Notes: generated from the sequence alone by a model not told the origin. A DNA stretch of 64,000 bases from Saccharothrix syringae (GCF_009498035.1 NZ_CP034550.1:6696001-6760000); one strand, 5' to 3'. Shown: positions 17,490 to 26,401, numbered from the stretch's first letter. A program made the numbers and translations.

Positions 17490-17542
17490 GGCGAAATCCT
17501 CTTCTCGTCATTGGGAAGGGTTTGCGTCGTACTGCTGCGGCC

Positions 17543-19270
17543 TCACTTCAGGAAGACGTGTGCCGACCACGGTTCCAGGGAGATCCGGCCGTTCACGACC
17601 GGCGGCTCGCCGACGTTGGACAGCAGCAGGTCGGCGGCCGACCAGTCACCGTCCAGGGCGGCGATTTGCGGTGTGCCGCCGAGGTTGGCCACGACGAGCA
17701 GCCGGTCGTCGTCCAGGGTGCGTTCGTAGGCGTAGAGGTAGGGCTCGTCGGCCAGGAGCATCCGGAAGTCGCCGCGGGCGATCACGGGGAGCGCGTGGCG
17801 CAGCTCGATGAGCCGTCGGTAGTGGTTGAAGACGGAGTTCGGGTCGTCGTACTGGGCCTGGGCGTTGAGCCAGGTGTGGTTGGGGTTGACCGCGATCCAC
17901 GGTCGGCCGGTGGTGAACCCGGCGTTGGGGCTCGCGTCCCACTGCACGGGGGTGCGGGCGTTGTCGCGGCCCATCGCGCGCAGGCCGCGCAGCACCGATT
18001 CGGGTTCGTTGCCGGCGGCGACGGCCTCGGCGTAGTGGTTGAGCGACTCGATGTCGCGCATCTCGTGCACGCCGGCGAACGGGGCGTTGGTCATGCCCAG
18101 CTCTTCGCCCTGGTAGACGTACGGCGTGCCGCGGTGCAGGTGCAGCACCGTCGCCAGCGCGGTGGCGGACTCGCGCCAGTACCTGCCGTCGTCGCCGAAC
18201 CGGGAGACCACCCGGGGCTGGTCGTGGTTGTTCCAGTACAGGCTGTTCCAGCCCACCTCGCCCAGCCCGGTCTGCCACCGGCCCAGCGACGCCTTGAGGT
18301 CGCGCAGGTCGAGCGGGCGCGGGTCGAACTTGCCGCCGGGGCCGTGGTCGAGCGAGACGTGCTCGAACTGGAACACCATGTCCAGCTCCCGCCGGCGCGG
18401 GTCGGTGAACAGCCGGGCGTCCTCCCAGGTGACACCGGGCATCTCCCCCACGGTCAGCAGCTCGCCCGACCGGCCCTCGAACACCTCGCGGTGCATCTCC
18501 CGGAGGAACTCGTGGATGCGCGGCCCGGTGCCGTAGTGCGGGAACCCGTCACCGAGGCCGCCGGTGCCGGTGGTGGCGCCGTCGGGCAGGGCGGGGTCCT
18601 TGGAGATCAGGTTGATGACGTCCATCCGGAAGCCGTCCACGCCCCGGTCCAGCCACCACCGCATCATCTCGTACACGGCGTGGCGGACCTCGGGGTTCTC
18701 CCAGTTCAGGTCCGGCTGCTTGGGGGCGAACAGGTGCAGGTAGTACTCGCCGGTGGTCTCGTCGAGGGTCCAGGTGGGGCCGGAGAAGAACGACTCCCAG
18801 TTGGTGGGCTCCGCACCGGGCCGCCCGGCCTCGAACCCCTCGCGCGGCGGGCGCCACCAGTACCAGTCCCGCTTGGGGTTGTGCCTGGACGACCGCGACT
18901 CGACGAACCAGGGGTGCTCGTCGGAGGTGTGGTTGACCACCAGGTCCATCACCAGCTTCATGCCGCGGGCGTGGGTCTCGGCGAGCAGGCGGTCGAAGTC
19001 CTCCAGGGTGCCGAACGCGGGGTCGATGGCCCGGTAGTCGGAGATGTCGTAGCCGTTGTCGGCGTGCGGGGAGGCGTAGACGGGCGACAGCCAGATCACG
19101 TCGACGCCCAACCGCTCCAGGTGGTCCAGCCGAGACGTGATGCCGTTGAGGTCGCCGACGCCGTCACCGTTGGAGTCGGCGAAGCTGCGCGGGTAGATCT
19201 GGTAGACCACGGCGGAGGTCCACCAGGGGGCGGTGTCCACGGTGGTGGTCGCCGTCTGCTCGAGAGTCAT
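17543..19270 (-). CDS. GH13 oligo-1,6-glucosidase / alpha-glucosidase
   Basis: The 575-residue cytoplasmic enzyme has the GH13_31-type layout: WWTSAVVYQIYPRSFADSNGDGVGDL at the N-terminus, nucleophile D217 in GFRMDVIN, acid/base E276 in TVGEMPG, and stabilising D350 in NNHDQPR. No signal peptide is present. Enzymes of this type release glucose from isomaltose and isomalto-oligosaccharides, or in related members from maltose/sucrose-like substrates. Its position between the sugar permeases and the dextranase indicates that it digests imported dextran fragments. Length and motifs are complete. Confidence 0.92.
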   Translation of the reverse strand: MTLEQTATTTVDTAPWWTSAVVYQIYPRSFADSNGDGVGDLNGITSRLDHLERLGVDVIWLSPVYASPHADNGYDISDYRAIDPAFGTLEDFDRLLAETHARGMKLVMDLVVNHTSDEHPWFVESRSSRHNPKRDWYWWRPPREGFEAGRPGAEPTNWESFFSGPTWTLDETTGEYYLHLFAPKQPDLNWENPEVRHAVYEMMRWWLDRGVDGFRMDVINLISKDPALPDGATTGTGGLGDGFPHYGTGPRIHEFLREMHREVFEGRSGELLTVGEMPGVTWEDARLFTDPRRRELDMVFQFEHVSLDHGPGGKFDPRPLDLRDLKASLGRWQTGLGEVGWNSLYWNNHDQPRVVSRFGDDGRYWRESATALATVLHLHRGTPYVYQGEELGMTNAPFAGVHEMRDIESLNHYAEAVAAGNEPESVLRGLRAMGRDNARTPVQWDASPNAGFTTGRPWIAVNPNHTWLNAQAQYDDPNSVFNHYRRLIELRHALPVIARGDFRMLLADEPYLYAYERTLDDDRLLVVANLGGTPQIAALDGDWSAADLLLSNVGEPPVVNGRISLEPWSAHVFLK

Positions 19271-19289
19271 GGATGTCCTTCGTGGGGTG

Positions 19290-20192
19290 TTATTTGACCG
19301 CGCCGAGGTTCACGCCGCGCATGAGCGTGCGCTGGAAGAGCAGGAAGAACAGCAGGGCCGGCAGGATGCCCGCCAGCGACGCGGCGGCCAGCGCCGTGGG
19401 GTCGCTGGTGTACTGGCCGCTCAACGCGCCCAGCGCGACCGACACGGTCTGGTTGTCCGCCGAGGGCAGCAGCACCAGGGGCAGGAAGAAGTCGTTCCAG
19501 GTCCAGATGAAGAAGAACGTCATCAGCACCGCCATCGTCGGCCTGGTCAGCGGCAGGACGACGAGCCGGAGCACCTGGAAGCGGGTGGCGCCGTCGAGCC
19601 GGGCGGCCTCCAGCACCTCCGGCGGGAAGGTGCCCAGCACCGAGGACAGCATGTAGGTGCCGAACGCGCTCTGGAGCACGGACAGGATGATCACGACGCC
19701 CGTCGTGGTGTCGTAGAGGCCGAGGTCGCGGGTGAGCACGAACAGCGGGTACACCAGCGCTTCCTGCGGGATGGTGAACGCGAGCATGAACAGCGCGAGG
19801 ATCCACACCCGGCCGCGGATGCGGCCGATGCCGATGGCGAACGCCGACAGCAGGCTCAGCGCCACCGCGATCACGGCCACGCTGCCGCTGATCACCACGC
19901 TGTTGAGCAGCTTGCGGTTGAAGTCGACGCCGCCCCAGAAGTCGACCAGGGCGGAGAAGTCCAGCTCGGTGGGCAGCGAGACCGGCCCGTTGGCGATGTA
20001 GTCGGGCGCGGGCTTGAACGCGTTGACGACCGCGATCCAGAACGGGAACAGCATCAGCAGGCCGACGCCGGCGACCAGGGCGAGCACCAGCCAGCCGCTG
20101 ACGCCGCGCTTGCGGCGCTTCACCCGGCGCGCGGGGGGCGCGGGAGGTGTCGCCGGGTTCACGACCGCCTTCTCCAGGCTATCCACGGCCAT
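19290..20192 (-). CDS. Sugar ABC transporter permease (MalG-type)
   Basis: The 300-residue inner-membrane protein has about six transmembrane helices and the EAA loop that docks the ATPase (EAARLDGATRFQVLRLVVLPL). It belongs to the CUT1 carbohydrate uptake family. It overlaps the end of the upstream MalF-type gene by 14 bp, showing tight coupling. The locus has no ATPase of its own; actinomycete CUT1 systems commonly borrow a shared MsiK-type ATPase. Confidence 0.92.
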   Translation of the reverse strand: MAVDSLEKAVVNPATPPAPPARRVKRRKRGVSGWLVLALVAGVGLLMLFPFWIAVVNAFKPAPDYIANGPVSLPTELDFSALVDFWGGVDFNRKLLNSVVISGSVAVIAVALSLLSAFAIGIGRIRGRVWILALFMLAFTIPQEALVYPLFVLTRDLGLYDTTTGVVIILSVLQSAFGTYMLSSVLGTFPPEVLEAARLDGATRFQVLRLVVLPLTRPTMAVLMTFFFIWTWNDFFLPLVLLPSADNQTVSVALGALSGQYTSDPTALAAASLAGILPALLFFLLFQRTLMRGVNLGAVK

Positions 20193-21171
20193 CTTCGAAC
20201 CCTTCGGAGTTGCGGGTCTGGTAGCGCAGCAGCGCGACCGCGACGACCGAGATCATCAGCGCCAGCACGGACGCCACCGCGGCGCCGTAGCCGACCTTGT
20301 TGGTGGTGAAGAAGTTGGCGAACGAGAAGTACGCGGGCACGATCGTGCTGGTGCCGGGCCCGCCTCGGGTGAGCACGAAGATCGGCGCGAACACCTTCAG
20401 CGCCGCCACCGAGGTGGTGATCAGCACGACCGCGATCTCCGGCCGGAGCTGGTTGAGCGTGATGGCGCGGAACTGCTGGAGCCAGGTCGCGCCGTCGAGC
20501 TCGGCGGCCTCGTACAGGGCCGGGTCGACCCGGGAGAGCCCGGCCATGAACACCACCACGGTGTAGCCGACCTGGAGCCAGACCAGCACGTTCATCACCG
20601 CGTAGACGGCCAGGTCGGAGTCGCCGAGCCAGTTCTGCGCCAGGCCGCCGAGCCCGAGGTCGCGCAGGGTGGTGTTGATGATCCCGTACTGCGGTTGGTA
20701 CATCCACTTCCACAGCACGCCCGCCACCGCGATGGGCAGGATCTGCGGCAGGTAGTAGGTGGCGCGCAGGACACTGGCGACCTTGGTGCCGAACTTCGGG
20801 GAGATGTAGTTGAACAGCACCGCCGCGACCACCACCCCGATGGCGGTCGGGAGGATCGCCATGGCCACGATGAACGCCACGCTGTGCCGGAACGAGGCCC
20901 AGAACAGCGGGTCGCCCAGCAGCCGCCGGTAGTTGTCGAACCCGATGAACACCGGGTCGCCCACGCCCCGGAAGGAGGTGAGGCTGTACCAGAGGTTCAT
21001 CCCGAAGGGCACGGCGACGACGGCGAGGAACCCGATCGCGCCGGGCAGGACGTACCACCAGTAGCCGGCCCGGCGTTCGGACGTGCCCTCGCGCGCCCGG
21101 CGTGGCGCGGTGGTGCGCATGGCCGTGCCCGCTGAGGCGGTGCGCGACGGGGCTGTGTCTGTCGAGGACAT
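20179..21171 (-). CDS. Sugar ABC transporter permease (MalF-type)
   Basis: The 330-residue CUT1 permease starts with a polar tail followed by six membrane segments, beginning GYWWYVLPGAIGFLAVVAVPF. Its EAA loop is ALYEAAELDGATWLQQFRAITLNQL. It pairs with the downstream MalG-type permease to form the channel for the sugar bound by the lipoprotein encoded just upstream (24 bp away). The predicted cargo is isomalto-oligosaccharides. Confidence 0.92.
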   Translation of the reverse strand: MSSTDTAPSRTASAGTAMRTTAPRRAREGTSERRAGYWWYVLPGAIGFLAVVAVPFGMNLWYSLTSFRGVGDPVFIGFDNYRRLLGDPLFWASFRHSVAFIVAMAILPTAIGVVVAAVLFNYISPKFGTKVASVLRATYYLPQILPIAVAGVLWKWMYQPQYGIINTTLRDLGLGGLAQNWLGDSDLAVYAVMNVLVWLQVGYTVVVFMAGLSRVDPALYEAAELDGATWLQQFRAITLNQLRPEIAVVLITTSVAALKVFAPIFVLTRGGPGTSTIVPAYFSFANFFTTNKVGYGAAVASVLALMISVVAVALLRYQTRNSEGFEDGRG

Positions 21172-21194
21172 GGCGATCCTTTCGGCCCGGCCGG

Positions 21195-22475
21195 TCAGGC
21201 GGACGGCTTGCCGGCGTCGTAGGCGGCCTTGATCGCCTCCACCACCTGCCGCGGGCTCGCGTCACCGCCGACGAGGTCGGTGGTGTTGGCCAGCAGCACG
21301 TCGTTCAGCCCGGCCACCGGCCAGTCGGGGTACCAGGCCAGGCCGCCCCCGTCGCCGGAGAGCAGCTCGGTGAAGCGGTCGCCGACCAGCAGGCCCATCG
21401 CCGAGCTCGCCGAGCCTGGCTCGGCCGCGACCGGCACGCCGCCCTTCTTGGCCAGGGAGTTCTGCACCTCGGGTCGCTGGGTGATCTCCAGGAAGTCGTA
21501 GGCGAGGTCCTTGTTCTTCGCCTTGGCGGGCACCACCCACAGGTTGCCGCCGGAGCCGGGGTGCAGCTCGTTGCCGGGGAACAGGAACTGCCCGACCTGG
21601 AACGTGGGCTGCTCGGCGATCTGCCCGGACCACCAGGTGCCGGAGACGAACATCGGGTACTGGCCGGCGATGAACGCGTTGCCCGCGTCCTGGGCGGGGA
21701 TGCCGGTGGAGTCGGTGCTGATGTACTTGCGCTCCACCCACTCGCGCATCGTCGTGGCGGCCTTCTCCCACGCCGACCAGTCCGGCTCGCCCTCGAACCG
21801 CTGGTAGGCGGCCAGGGACCGCTGGTCCATGTGCGCCAGGGCCAGGGTGTAGAGCAGGTGCGGGCCGGGGTAGTCGGCCGAACCGAGCGCCAGCGGCGTG
21901 ATGCCCTTGTCGGCGAAGGTCTTCAGCGCGCCCTCGAACTCGGCCGGGGTGGTCGGCACCGGGACGTTGTTCCGGGCGAACAGGTCCTGGTTGTACCAGA
22001 CGCCGACGTACTCGCCGTAGTTCGTGATCCCGTACCGCTTGCCCGACCCCATCAGCCCGTTGTCGTCGTAGAGGCCGACGTCCTGGGCGGTGTTGTCGAG
22101 CTTCCAGCCGCGGGTCTCGGCGACGTCGGTCAGGTCGGTGAGCAGGCCGGCCTCGGCCACGACGCCGGCGGTGGCGTTGCCCTTGAGGTACTCCAGCACG
22201 TCGGGGGTGTCGTCGGAGTCGAGGATGAGCCGGCCCGACTGCTGCACCTGCTCGTAGGTCTTGAGCTCCTGCTCGACCGTGACGCCGGGGTGCTCCCTCT
22301 CGAAGATCGAGACGGCCTCCTTCCAGGCGGCCGACAGCGCGCTGTCGTCGGTCTCCCACCACCACACCTTGAGCGTGTCGGGGTCCCCCGAGTCACCTCC
22401 GCTCGAACACCCGGTCGTCACCAGCGCCAAGGCGGCGGCCACCGCGGTGGCCAGCCGTAGGGGGTGCTTGCGCAT
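21195..22475 (-). CDS. Sugar-binding lipoprotein of the ABC transporter
   Basis: The 426-residue extracellular solute-binding protein (family 1) has a lipoprotein signal with lipobox LVTTGC, so it is anchored to the outer face of the membrane. The mature part is typical of MalE-type proteins (LKVWWWETDDSALSAAWKEA, TPDVLEYLKGNA, NAFIAGQYPMFVSGTWW). It is the first gene of the five-gene operon. Its promoter and operator lie in the 190-bp region shared with the divergent ROK gene. Confidence 0.92.
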   Translation of the reverse strand: MRKHPLRLATAVAAALALVTTGCSSGGDSGDPDTLKVWWWETDDSALSAAWKEAVSIFEREHPGVTVEQELKTYEQVQQSGRLILDSDDTPDVLEYLKGNATAGVVAEAGLLTDLTDVAETRGWKLDNTAQDVGLYDDNGLMGSGKRYGITNYGEYVGVWYNQDLFARNNVPVPTTPAEFEGALKTFADKGITPLALGSADYPGPHLLYTLALAHMDQRSLAAYQRFEGEPDWSAWEKAATTMREWVERKYISTDSTGIPAQDAGNAFIAGQYPMFVSGTWWSGQIAEQPTFQVGQFLFPGNELHPGSGGNLWVVPAKAKNKDLAYDFLEITQRPEVQNSLAKKGGVPVAAEPGSASSAMGLLVGDRFTELLSGDGGGLAWYPDWPVAGLNDVLLANTTDLVGGDASPRQVVEAIKAAYDAGKPSA

Positions 22476-22533
22476 GTCGGTCCTCCAGAGTCGCGACGGC
22501 GGCGTCGCCTACCGAGGTTTTCTTTGTCGCAAC

Positions 22534-22563
22534 ATTAAGGGTGACGTGACTGTAACGCGTCAA
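22534..22563 (-). promoter_or_regulatory. Promoter of the dextran operon
   Basis: On the reverse strand TTGACG (22563-22558) and CTTAAT (22539-22534) are separated by 18 bases, giving a leader of roughly 50-60 nt. One arm of the inverted repeat at 22545-22579 lies in the spacer, so a bound repressor would block polymerase. Confidence 0.6.
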
Positions 22564-22579
22564 CCCGCAGCTAGTCACG
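22545..22579. promoter_or_regulatory. Inverted-repeat operator between dextran operon and ROK gene
   Basis: CGTGACT (22545-22551) and AGTCACG (22573-22579) are inverted copies with 21 bases between them. Further GTGAC/GTCAC half-sites occur next to them (GTGACGTGAC, TTTTGTCACG). This is the obvious binding region for the adjacent ROK regulator. Confidence 0.6.
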
Positions 22580-22599
22580 TTTTTGTCACGCAAGGGGTC

Positions 22600-22627
22600 T
22601 TGCCAGGTAGTTTCGCGGCGGTACTAT
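22600..22627 (+). promoter_or_regulatory. Promoter of the ROK regulator gene
   Basis: TTGCCA (22600-22605) and TACTAT (22622-22627) are separated by 16 bases, about 40 bp before the GTG start. It faces away from the dextran operon promoter. Confidence 0.55.
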
Positions 22628-22665
22628 TGCGCTCCGGTCACCCCGATCTCGACGAGGAGCGCACG

Positions 22666-23826
22666 GTGCTCGACGCCGCATCGCCCTGGGCACCCCTGCT
22701 GCCCTCCGCCCGCCGCGTGACGCTGGAGGTCCTGCTCCACGGCCCGCTGGCCCGGTCGGAGCTGGCGGACCGGTTGGGCCTGTCGACGGCGAGCCTGACC
22801 CGGCTGACCAAGCCGCTGGTGGACGCCGGCCTGCTGCGCGAGGTGGACACGCCGAACCCGCGCGGCGGCGGCCGGCCGCTGCAGCCGCTGGACGTCGACC
22901 CCGACGTGCAGCGCTTCATCGGCATCAAGCTCGCCGGGTTCCGCGCCTACGGCGTGCTGACCAACCTGCGCGCGGACATCCTCGACAGCGCCTCCGTCGA
23001 CATCACCGAGCACGACGTGGACGCGGTCGTGGCCAGGATCGCCGACCTGGTCGCGTCACTGGACGACGCGGGACGACCGGTCGCCGCCATCGGCATCGGC
23101 ATCGGCGGCGTGGTCCACGGGTTCGCCCGCGTCCAGCGCGCCGTGTTCCTGCACTGGAAGGACGTCGACCTCGGCGCGGCGGTCTCCCGGGCGACCGGCA
23201 GGCCGACGGTGGTGTCCAACGACCTCGACGCGTTGCTGGAGGCGGAGCACTGGTTCGGCGACGGCCGCGACGTGGACAGCTTCGCCGTGCTCACCATCGG
23301 CGCCGGCGTCGGCGGCGGCCTGGTCATCCACGACCGCCTCGTCGGCGGCCCCGACTCCGGGCTCGGCCTGCTCGGCCACTTCCCCGTCGACCCCCTCGGC
23401 CCGATCTGCCCCGAAGGGCACCGCGGCTGCGTGAAAGCCCTGCTCACCACCGACGCCATCCAGTCGCAGGCCGCCCTGACGCTGGGCCGGCCCGTCACCT
23501 ACGACGAGGTGCTCGACCTCGTCGAAACCGGCGACGCCGTCGCCGACCAGATCGTCGGCCGGGCGGCCCACGCGTTCGGCACGCTGATCGCGGCCGTCGC
23601 CAACATCGCCCAACCCGAGCGGATCATCCTGACCGGCGAGGGCATCCGCCTCGCCCAGGTCGCCGAAGCCCGCGTGCGGGCCGCCATCGGCCAGTCGCGC
23701 CACCCCGAGGCGTCACCGATCGACCTGCGGTTCCTCAACGACGACCCCACGCTCTGGGCCCGCGGCGCGGCAGCCGTGGCGATCCAGCGCACCGTGCTGG
23801 CCGTGCTGCCCTTGCGGGCCGGCTGA
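22666..23826 (+). CDS. ROK-family transcriptional regulator of the dextran locus
   Basis: The 386-residue protein has an N-terminal winged helix (SARRVTLEVLLHGPLARSEL, LSTASLTRLTKPLVDAGLL) and a ROK sugar-kinase-like domain (IGIGIGGVVHGF, VVSNDLDALLEAEHW, LTIGAGVGGGLVIHDR). The zinc motif usually written C-x-C-G-x-x-G-C reads C-P-E-G-H-R-G-C, with the second Cys replaced by Glu. GTG 22666 was chosen for the GAGGAG six bases upstream. It probably represses the divergent operon until an isomalto-oligosaccharide or its phosphate binds. Confidence 0.9.
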   Translation: MLDAASPWAPLLPSARRVTLEVLLHGPLARSELADRLGLSTASLTRLTKPLVDAGLLREVDTPNPRGGGRPLQPLDVDPDVQRFIGIKLAGFRAYGVLTNLRADILDSASVDITEHDVDAVVARIADLVASLDDAGRPVAAIGIGIGGVVHGFARVQRAVFLHWKDVDLGAAVSRATGRPTVVSNDLDALLEAEHWFGDGRDVDSFAVLTIGAGVGGGLVIHDRLVGGPDSGLGLLGHFPVDPLGPICPEGHRGCVKALLTTDAIQSQAALTLGRPVTYDEVLDLVETGDAVADQIVGRAAHAFGTLIAAVANIAQPERIILTGEGIRLAQVAEARVRAAIGQSRHPEASPIDLRFLNDDPTLWARGAAAVAIQRTVLAVLPLRAG

Positions 23827-23879
23827 CCCCCATCCCGAGCCTCCCCACCTCTGAGGCAAGGCACGTCCGGAGCCCGAGC

Positions 23880-24135
23880 ACGTCATCGCACCCGCGTCCT
23901 GCTCGCGGGCGCGACCGCGGTCCTCGCCACCGCGGCGGCAGGCCGTGTCGACCCGAACCGGCGGCTGCTCAACCGCGACGGCGCCGACTGGACCTACCCG
24001 ATGCGTCAACCCGCCCACCGGGTTCGCGCAGTTCGTCGAGAAGACCGAGCAGGCCACCGGCAAGCCTGTCGGCTTCTACGCCGTGGACGGCTACGGCGAC
24101 CGGGAGCCGGACCGTACCGCATGCCGACCCCGGAC
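23880..24135 (+). pseudogene. Remnant of a small secreted protein
   Basis: One frame encodes a signal-peptide-like stretch (RVLLAGATAVLATAAAG) and a different frame continues with CVNPPTGFAQFVEKTEQATG and PVGFYAVDGYGD. The mature-looking part resembles small actinomycete secreted proteins that start with a Cys-Val-Asn-Pro-Pro motif. The frame change and missing ends indicate a decayed gene. Confidence 0.4.
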
Positions 24136-24180
24136 AGGTTCGAACCTTGCCGGGAGTGCTCTGAAACGGTCCTGGGTCAA

Positions 24181-24198
24181 CCTGAAGTGGTCTTCAGG
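24181..24198. promoter_or_regulatory. Inverted repeat upstream of the response-regulator remnant
   Basis: CCTGAAG and CTTCAGG are perfect inverted arms with four bases (TGGT) between them, 31 bp before the remnant's ATG. It may be the former autoregulatory site of the two-component system and may still drive the kinase gene. Confidence 0.45.
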
Positions 24199-24229
24199 TC
24201 GGGCACCCTGGTTGCGGCATAGTGCTGGT

Positions 24230-24560
24230 ATGCGGGTGTTGGTGGCGGAGGATTTCATCGTCGAGGTGGAATACAGCGGTCTGGACGGACACCGGTTCCG
24301 TTGACGGCGGCCGAGGACGGCGGGCTGGACGAGACCGAAGGGGTTGGACACCGATGCGGACGACCGCCTGACCAAGCCGTTTCCCCGCGTGGTACCGGTG
24401 GCCCGACCGCGGGCGCTGTTGTGTGCGGGGCGAAGCCCGGAAACACGACCTCGACCTCATCGAGGTCTACACCGGCGCCCTGCGCCGCAAGATCGATACT
24501 CCATTCAACCGAGGCACCGTTGTCACCGCCCGCGACATCGGGTACCGACCACCGGGTGCA
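24230..24560 (+). pseudogene. Decayed OmpR-family response regulator
   Basis: Pieces of one response regulator appear in order but in different frames: the receiver start MRVLVAED at 24230, then DADDRLTKPF of the receiver end near 24350, then the winged-helix end GALRRKIDTPFNRGTVVTARDIGYRPPG near 24475-24555. Most of the receiver, including the phosphorylated Asp region, is deleted and frames are broken. An intact histidine kinase follows directly, so this was its partner. Confidence 0.8.
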
Positions 24561-24573
24561 AGGAGGAGACCAG

Positions 24574-26034
24574 GTGAACAGGCACTGGCCGCGCTCGCTG
24601 CGACTGCCGGTTTCGATCATGGCGGCGTTGGTGATGGCCGTGCCGATAGCCGCCATCGTGGTGCTGGCCGCGAACTCCCTGCGAGATGAGGCAGTCCGGC
24701 TCGAAGTCGCGTCAAGTGGATATCGCGCGCTCTGCAGTTCCCTCGGGGAAGAGATCCCGGCGGACAAGAAAAGACCAGACTTGATACCCTGGGTCACCGT
24801 CCCGGAATCGCAGGACTGCCTAGTCGGCAGCGAGTTCTTTTCGAAGCAAATCGGCGCGGGGGTCACCGTGCCTGCCAAGCCCGTGCGACCGGAGAACGCA
24901 ATCCCCCGACAGGTCATGGGCGCCGACTCGACGATGACCTGCCTCGCGGAGTATCATTCCGGCACCATCACGCCCGAGTTCTCGTCATGGCCCCTGACTG
25001 ATCCCCGACGAATTCGAGCCAGATTGACGACCGCGACAGGGGAAACCGGGGTCGGTGATCTGACCGGCGGTTGGTTGCCGGAGGAGCACCAAGCACGGCT
25101 CGCGGGTATCCAGCGCGCCCTCAACGCGCAGGTCCTGTTCCTGCTGGGCGGCGCGGCGGTGCTGATCGGCCTGTTCGGCGGGGTCGTGTGGCTCGCCACC
25201 GGCCGAGTGCTTCAGCCGGTCGAGGCGATCCGCCGGGAGATGGCCGAGATCACCGAGCAGGACCTGACCCGCCGGGTCCCCGTACCGCGTGGCCGCACCG
25301 AGATCGCGGGACTGGCCACCACGGTCAACGCCACACTCGAGCGGTTGGAGGCCGCCGTGGAGGACAACCGGCGGTTCGTCGCCGACGCCTCCCACGAGCT
25401 GCGCACCCCGATCGCCGCCCTGCGCGCCGAGTTGGAGATCGCCACCACCTACCCCGACCTGGCCGACTGGCCCGCGGTGGCCGACGCCGCACTGGCCGAC
25501 ACCCAACGCCTCCAACACCTCGCGGGCGACCTGCTCCTGCTCGCCCGCCTCGACCACGCCTCCACCACGCCCACGTCCACCGCGGGCCAGGACGACACCG
25601 TCGACCTCACCGCCTTGACCCGCGAGCAGACCGAACGCCACCGCAGCCGCCACACCCTCACCACCCTGGTGCCGGACCGGGCGGTACCGGTGCGTGGCAG
25701 CCGCTTCCTGCTCGACCGACTGCTGGGCAACCTGCTCGACAACGCCGAACGCCACGCCACCGCCACCATCACCATCCGCCTGACGGCCACTGCCGACCAA
25801 GCGGTGCTGGAGGTCCTCGACGACGGCCCCGGCATCCCACCCGAACACCGCGACCGCATCTTCGACCGCTTCACCCGCCTGGACCACGCCCGCACCGACG
25901 ACACGGGCGGTACCGGCCTGGGCCTGCCCATCGCCCGCCGCATCGCCACCGTCCACGCGGGCACCCTCCGCGCCACCGACCCGCTCGACGACCATGGCGC
26001 ACGACTCGTCGCCACCTTCCCCTTGACGCGGTGA
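24574..26034 (+). CDS. Sensor histidine kinase (orphaned)
   Basis: The 486-residue kinase has a membrane helix at about 12-34 and an extracytoplasmic sensor domain (35-183, with three Cys). A second helix (about 187-208), HAMP linker (about 209-262), HisKA domain with H274 (FVADASHELRTPIAALRAE) and a HATPase domain with NAERHA, DDGPGIP and GTGLGLPIARRI follow. All kinase motifs are intact. The GTG start has AGGAGGAG five bases upstream. Its response regulator immediately upstream is a pseudogene, so it either signals to another regulator or is on the way to decay. Confidence 0.92.
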   Translation: MNRHWPRSLRLPVSIMAALVMAVPIAAIVVLAANSLRDEAVRLEVASSGYRALCSSLGEEIPADKKRPDLIPWVTVPESQDCLVGSEFFSKQIGAGVTVPAKPVRPENAIPRQVMGADSTMTCLAEYHSGTITPEFSSWPLTDPRRIRARLTTATGETGVGDLTGGWLPEEHQARLAGIQRALNAQVLFLLGGAAVLIGLFGGVVWLATGRVLQPVEAIRREMAEITEQDLTRRVPVPRGRTEIAGLATTVNATLERLEAAVEDNRRFVADASHELRTPIAALRAELEIATTYPDLADWPAVADAALADTQRLQHLAGDLLLLARLDHASTTPTSTAGQDDTVDLTALTREQTERHRSRHTLTTLVPDRAVPVRGSRFLLDRLLGNLLDNAERHATATITIRLTATADQAVLEVLDDGPGIPPEHRDRIFDRFTRLDHARTDDTGGTGLGLPIARRIATVHAGTLRATDPLDDHGARLVATFPLTR

Positions 26035-26343
26035 ACCCGACGCACCGCACCGACCCCAGGATGTTTCCGCCGAGCCGCCGACGGCGGCATCCGACAGGGC
26101 GGCGAGGTCGGCCCGGCGGGAGCCCTTCTTCCCGCCTTCCGGCCGCGATGGACCGTCATCCGGCAGACCATGCGGGTTCGGTGGCCGGCTGCGCGGTTAC
26201 CCCTCTGCCGCAGGCCGCGCCGGGCTGAACCGCACGTGGAAACGCCAGAGTGGTCACCACCGCGCCCCGCCAGCCACCATTGCCACTCCGTTCGGGCGAC
26301 ACACAACCGGGCGCCCCGCAGCACACAAAGTGATCGAACACAC
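26035..26343. other. Intergenic region, no gene seen
   Basis: No frame with family resemblance or a plausible start is visible in this stretch between the kinase and the TetR operator. Confidence 0.4.
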
Positions 26344-26379
26344 CTACCGATCCGGTCGGTAAACCGACCGGATCGGTAG
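26344..26379. promoter_or_regulatory. Perfect 36-bp palindromic operator of the TetR gene
   Basis: CTACCGATCCGGTCGGT (26344-26360), two central A residues, and its exact reverse complement (26363-26379) form an uninterrupted 17+2+17 palindrome. It ends 22 bp before the TetR start codon. TACCGATCCGGTCGGTA resembles tandem TetR half-sites (ACCGATCCGGTCGG), so it can bind two dimers. It most likely controls the TetR-MMPL operon. Confidence 0.8.
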
Positions 26380-26401
26380 ACGCGTTGGTAGCGTCGCGGC
26401 C

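Noticed and set aside
14742..17729. Forward open frame of nearly 1000 codons opposite the dextranase gene
   Set aside because: The translation is low-complexity Val/Gly/Asp/Arg text with no motif, whereas the reverse strand encodes an obvious GH49 enzyme.
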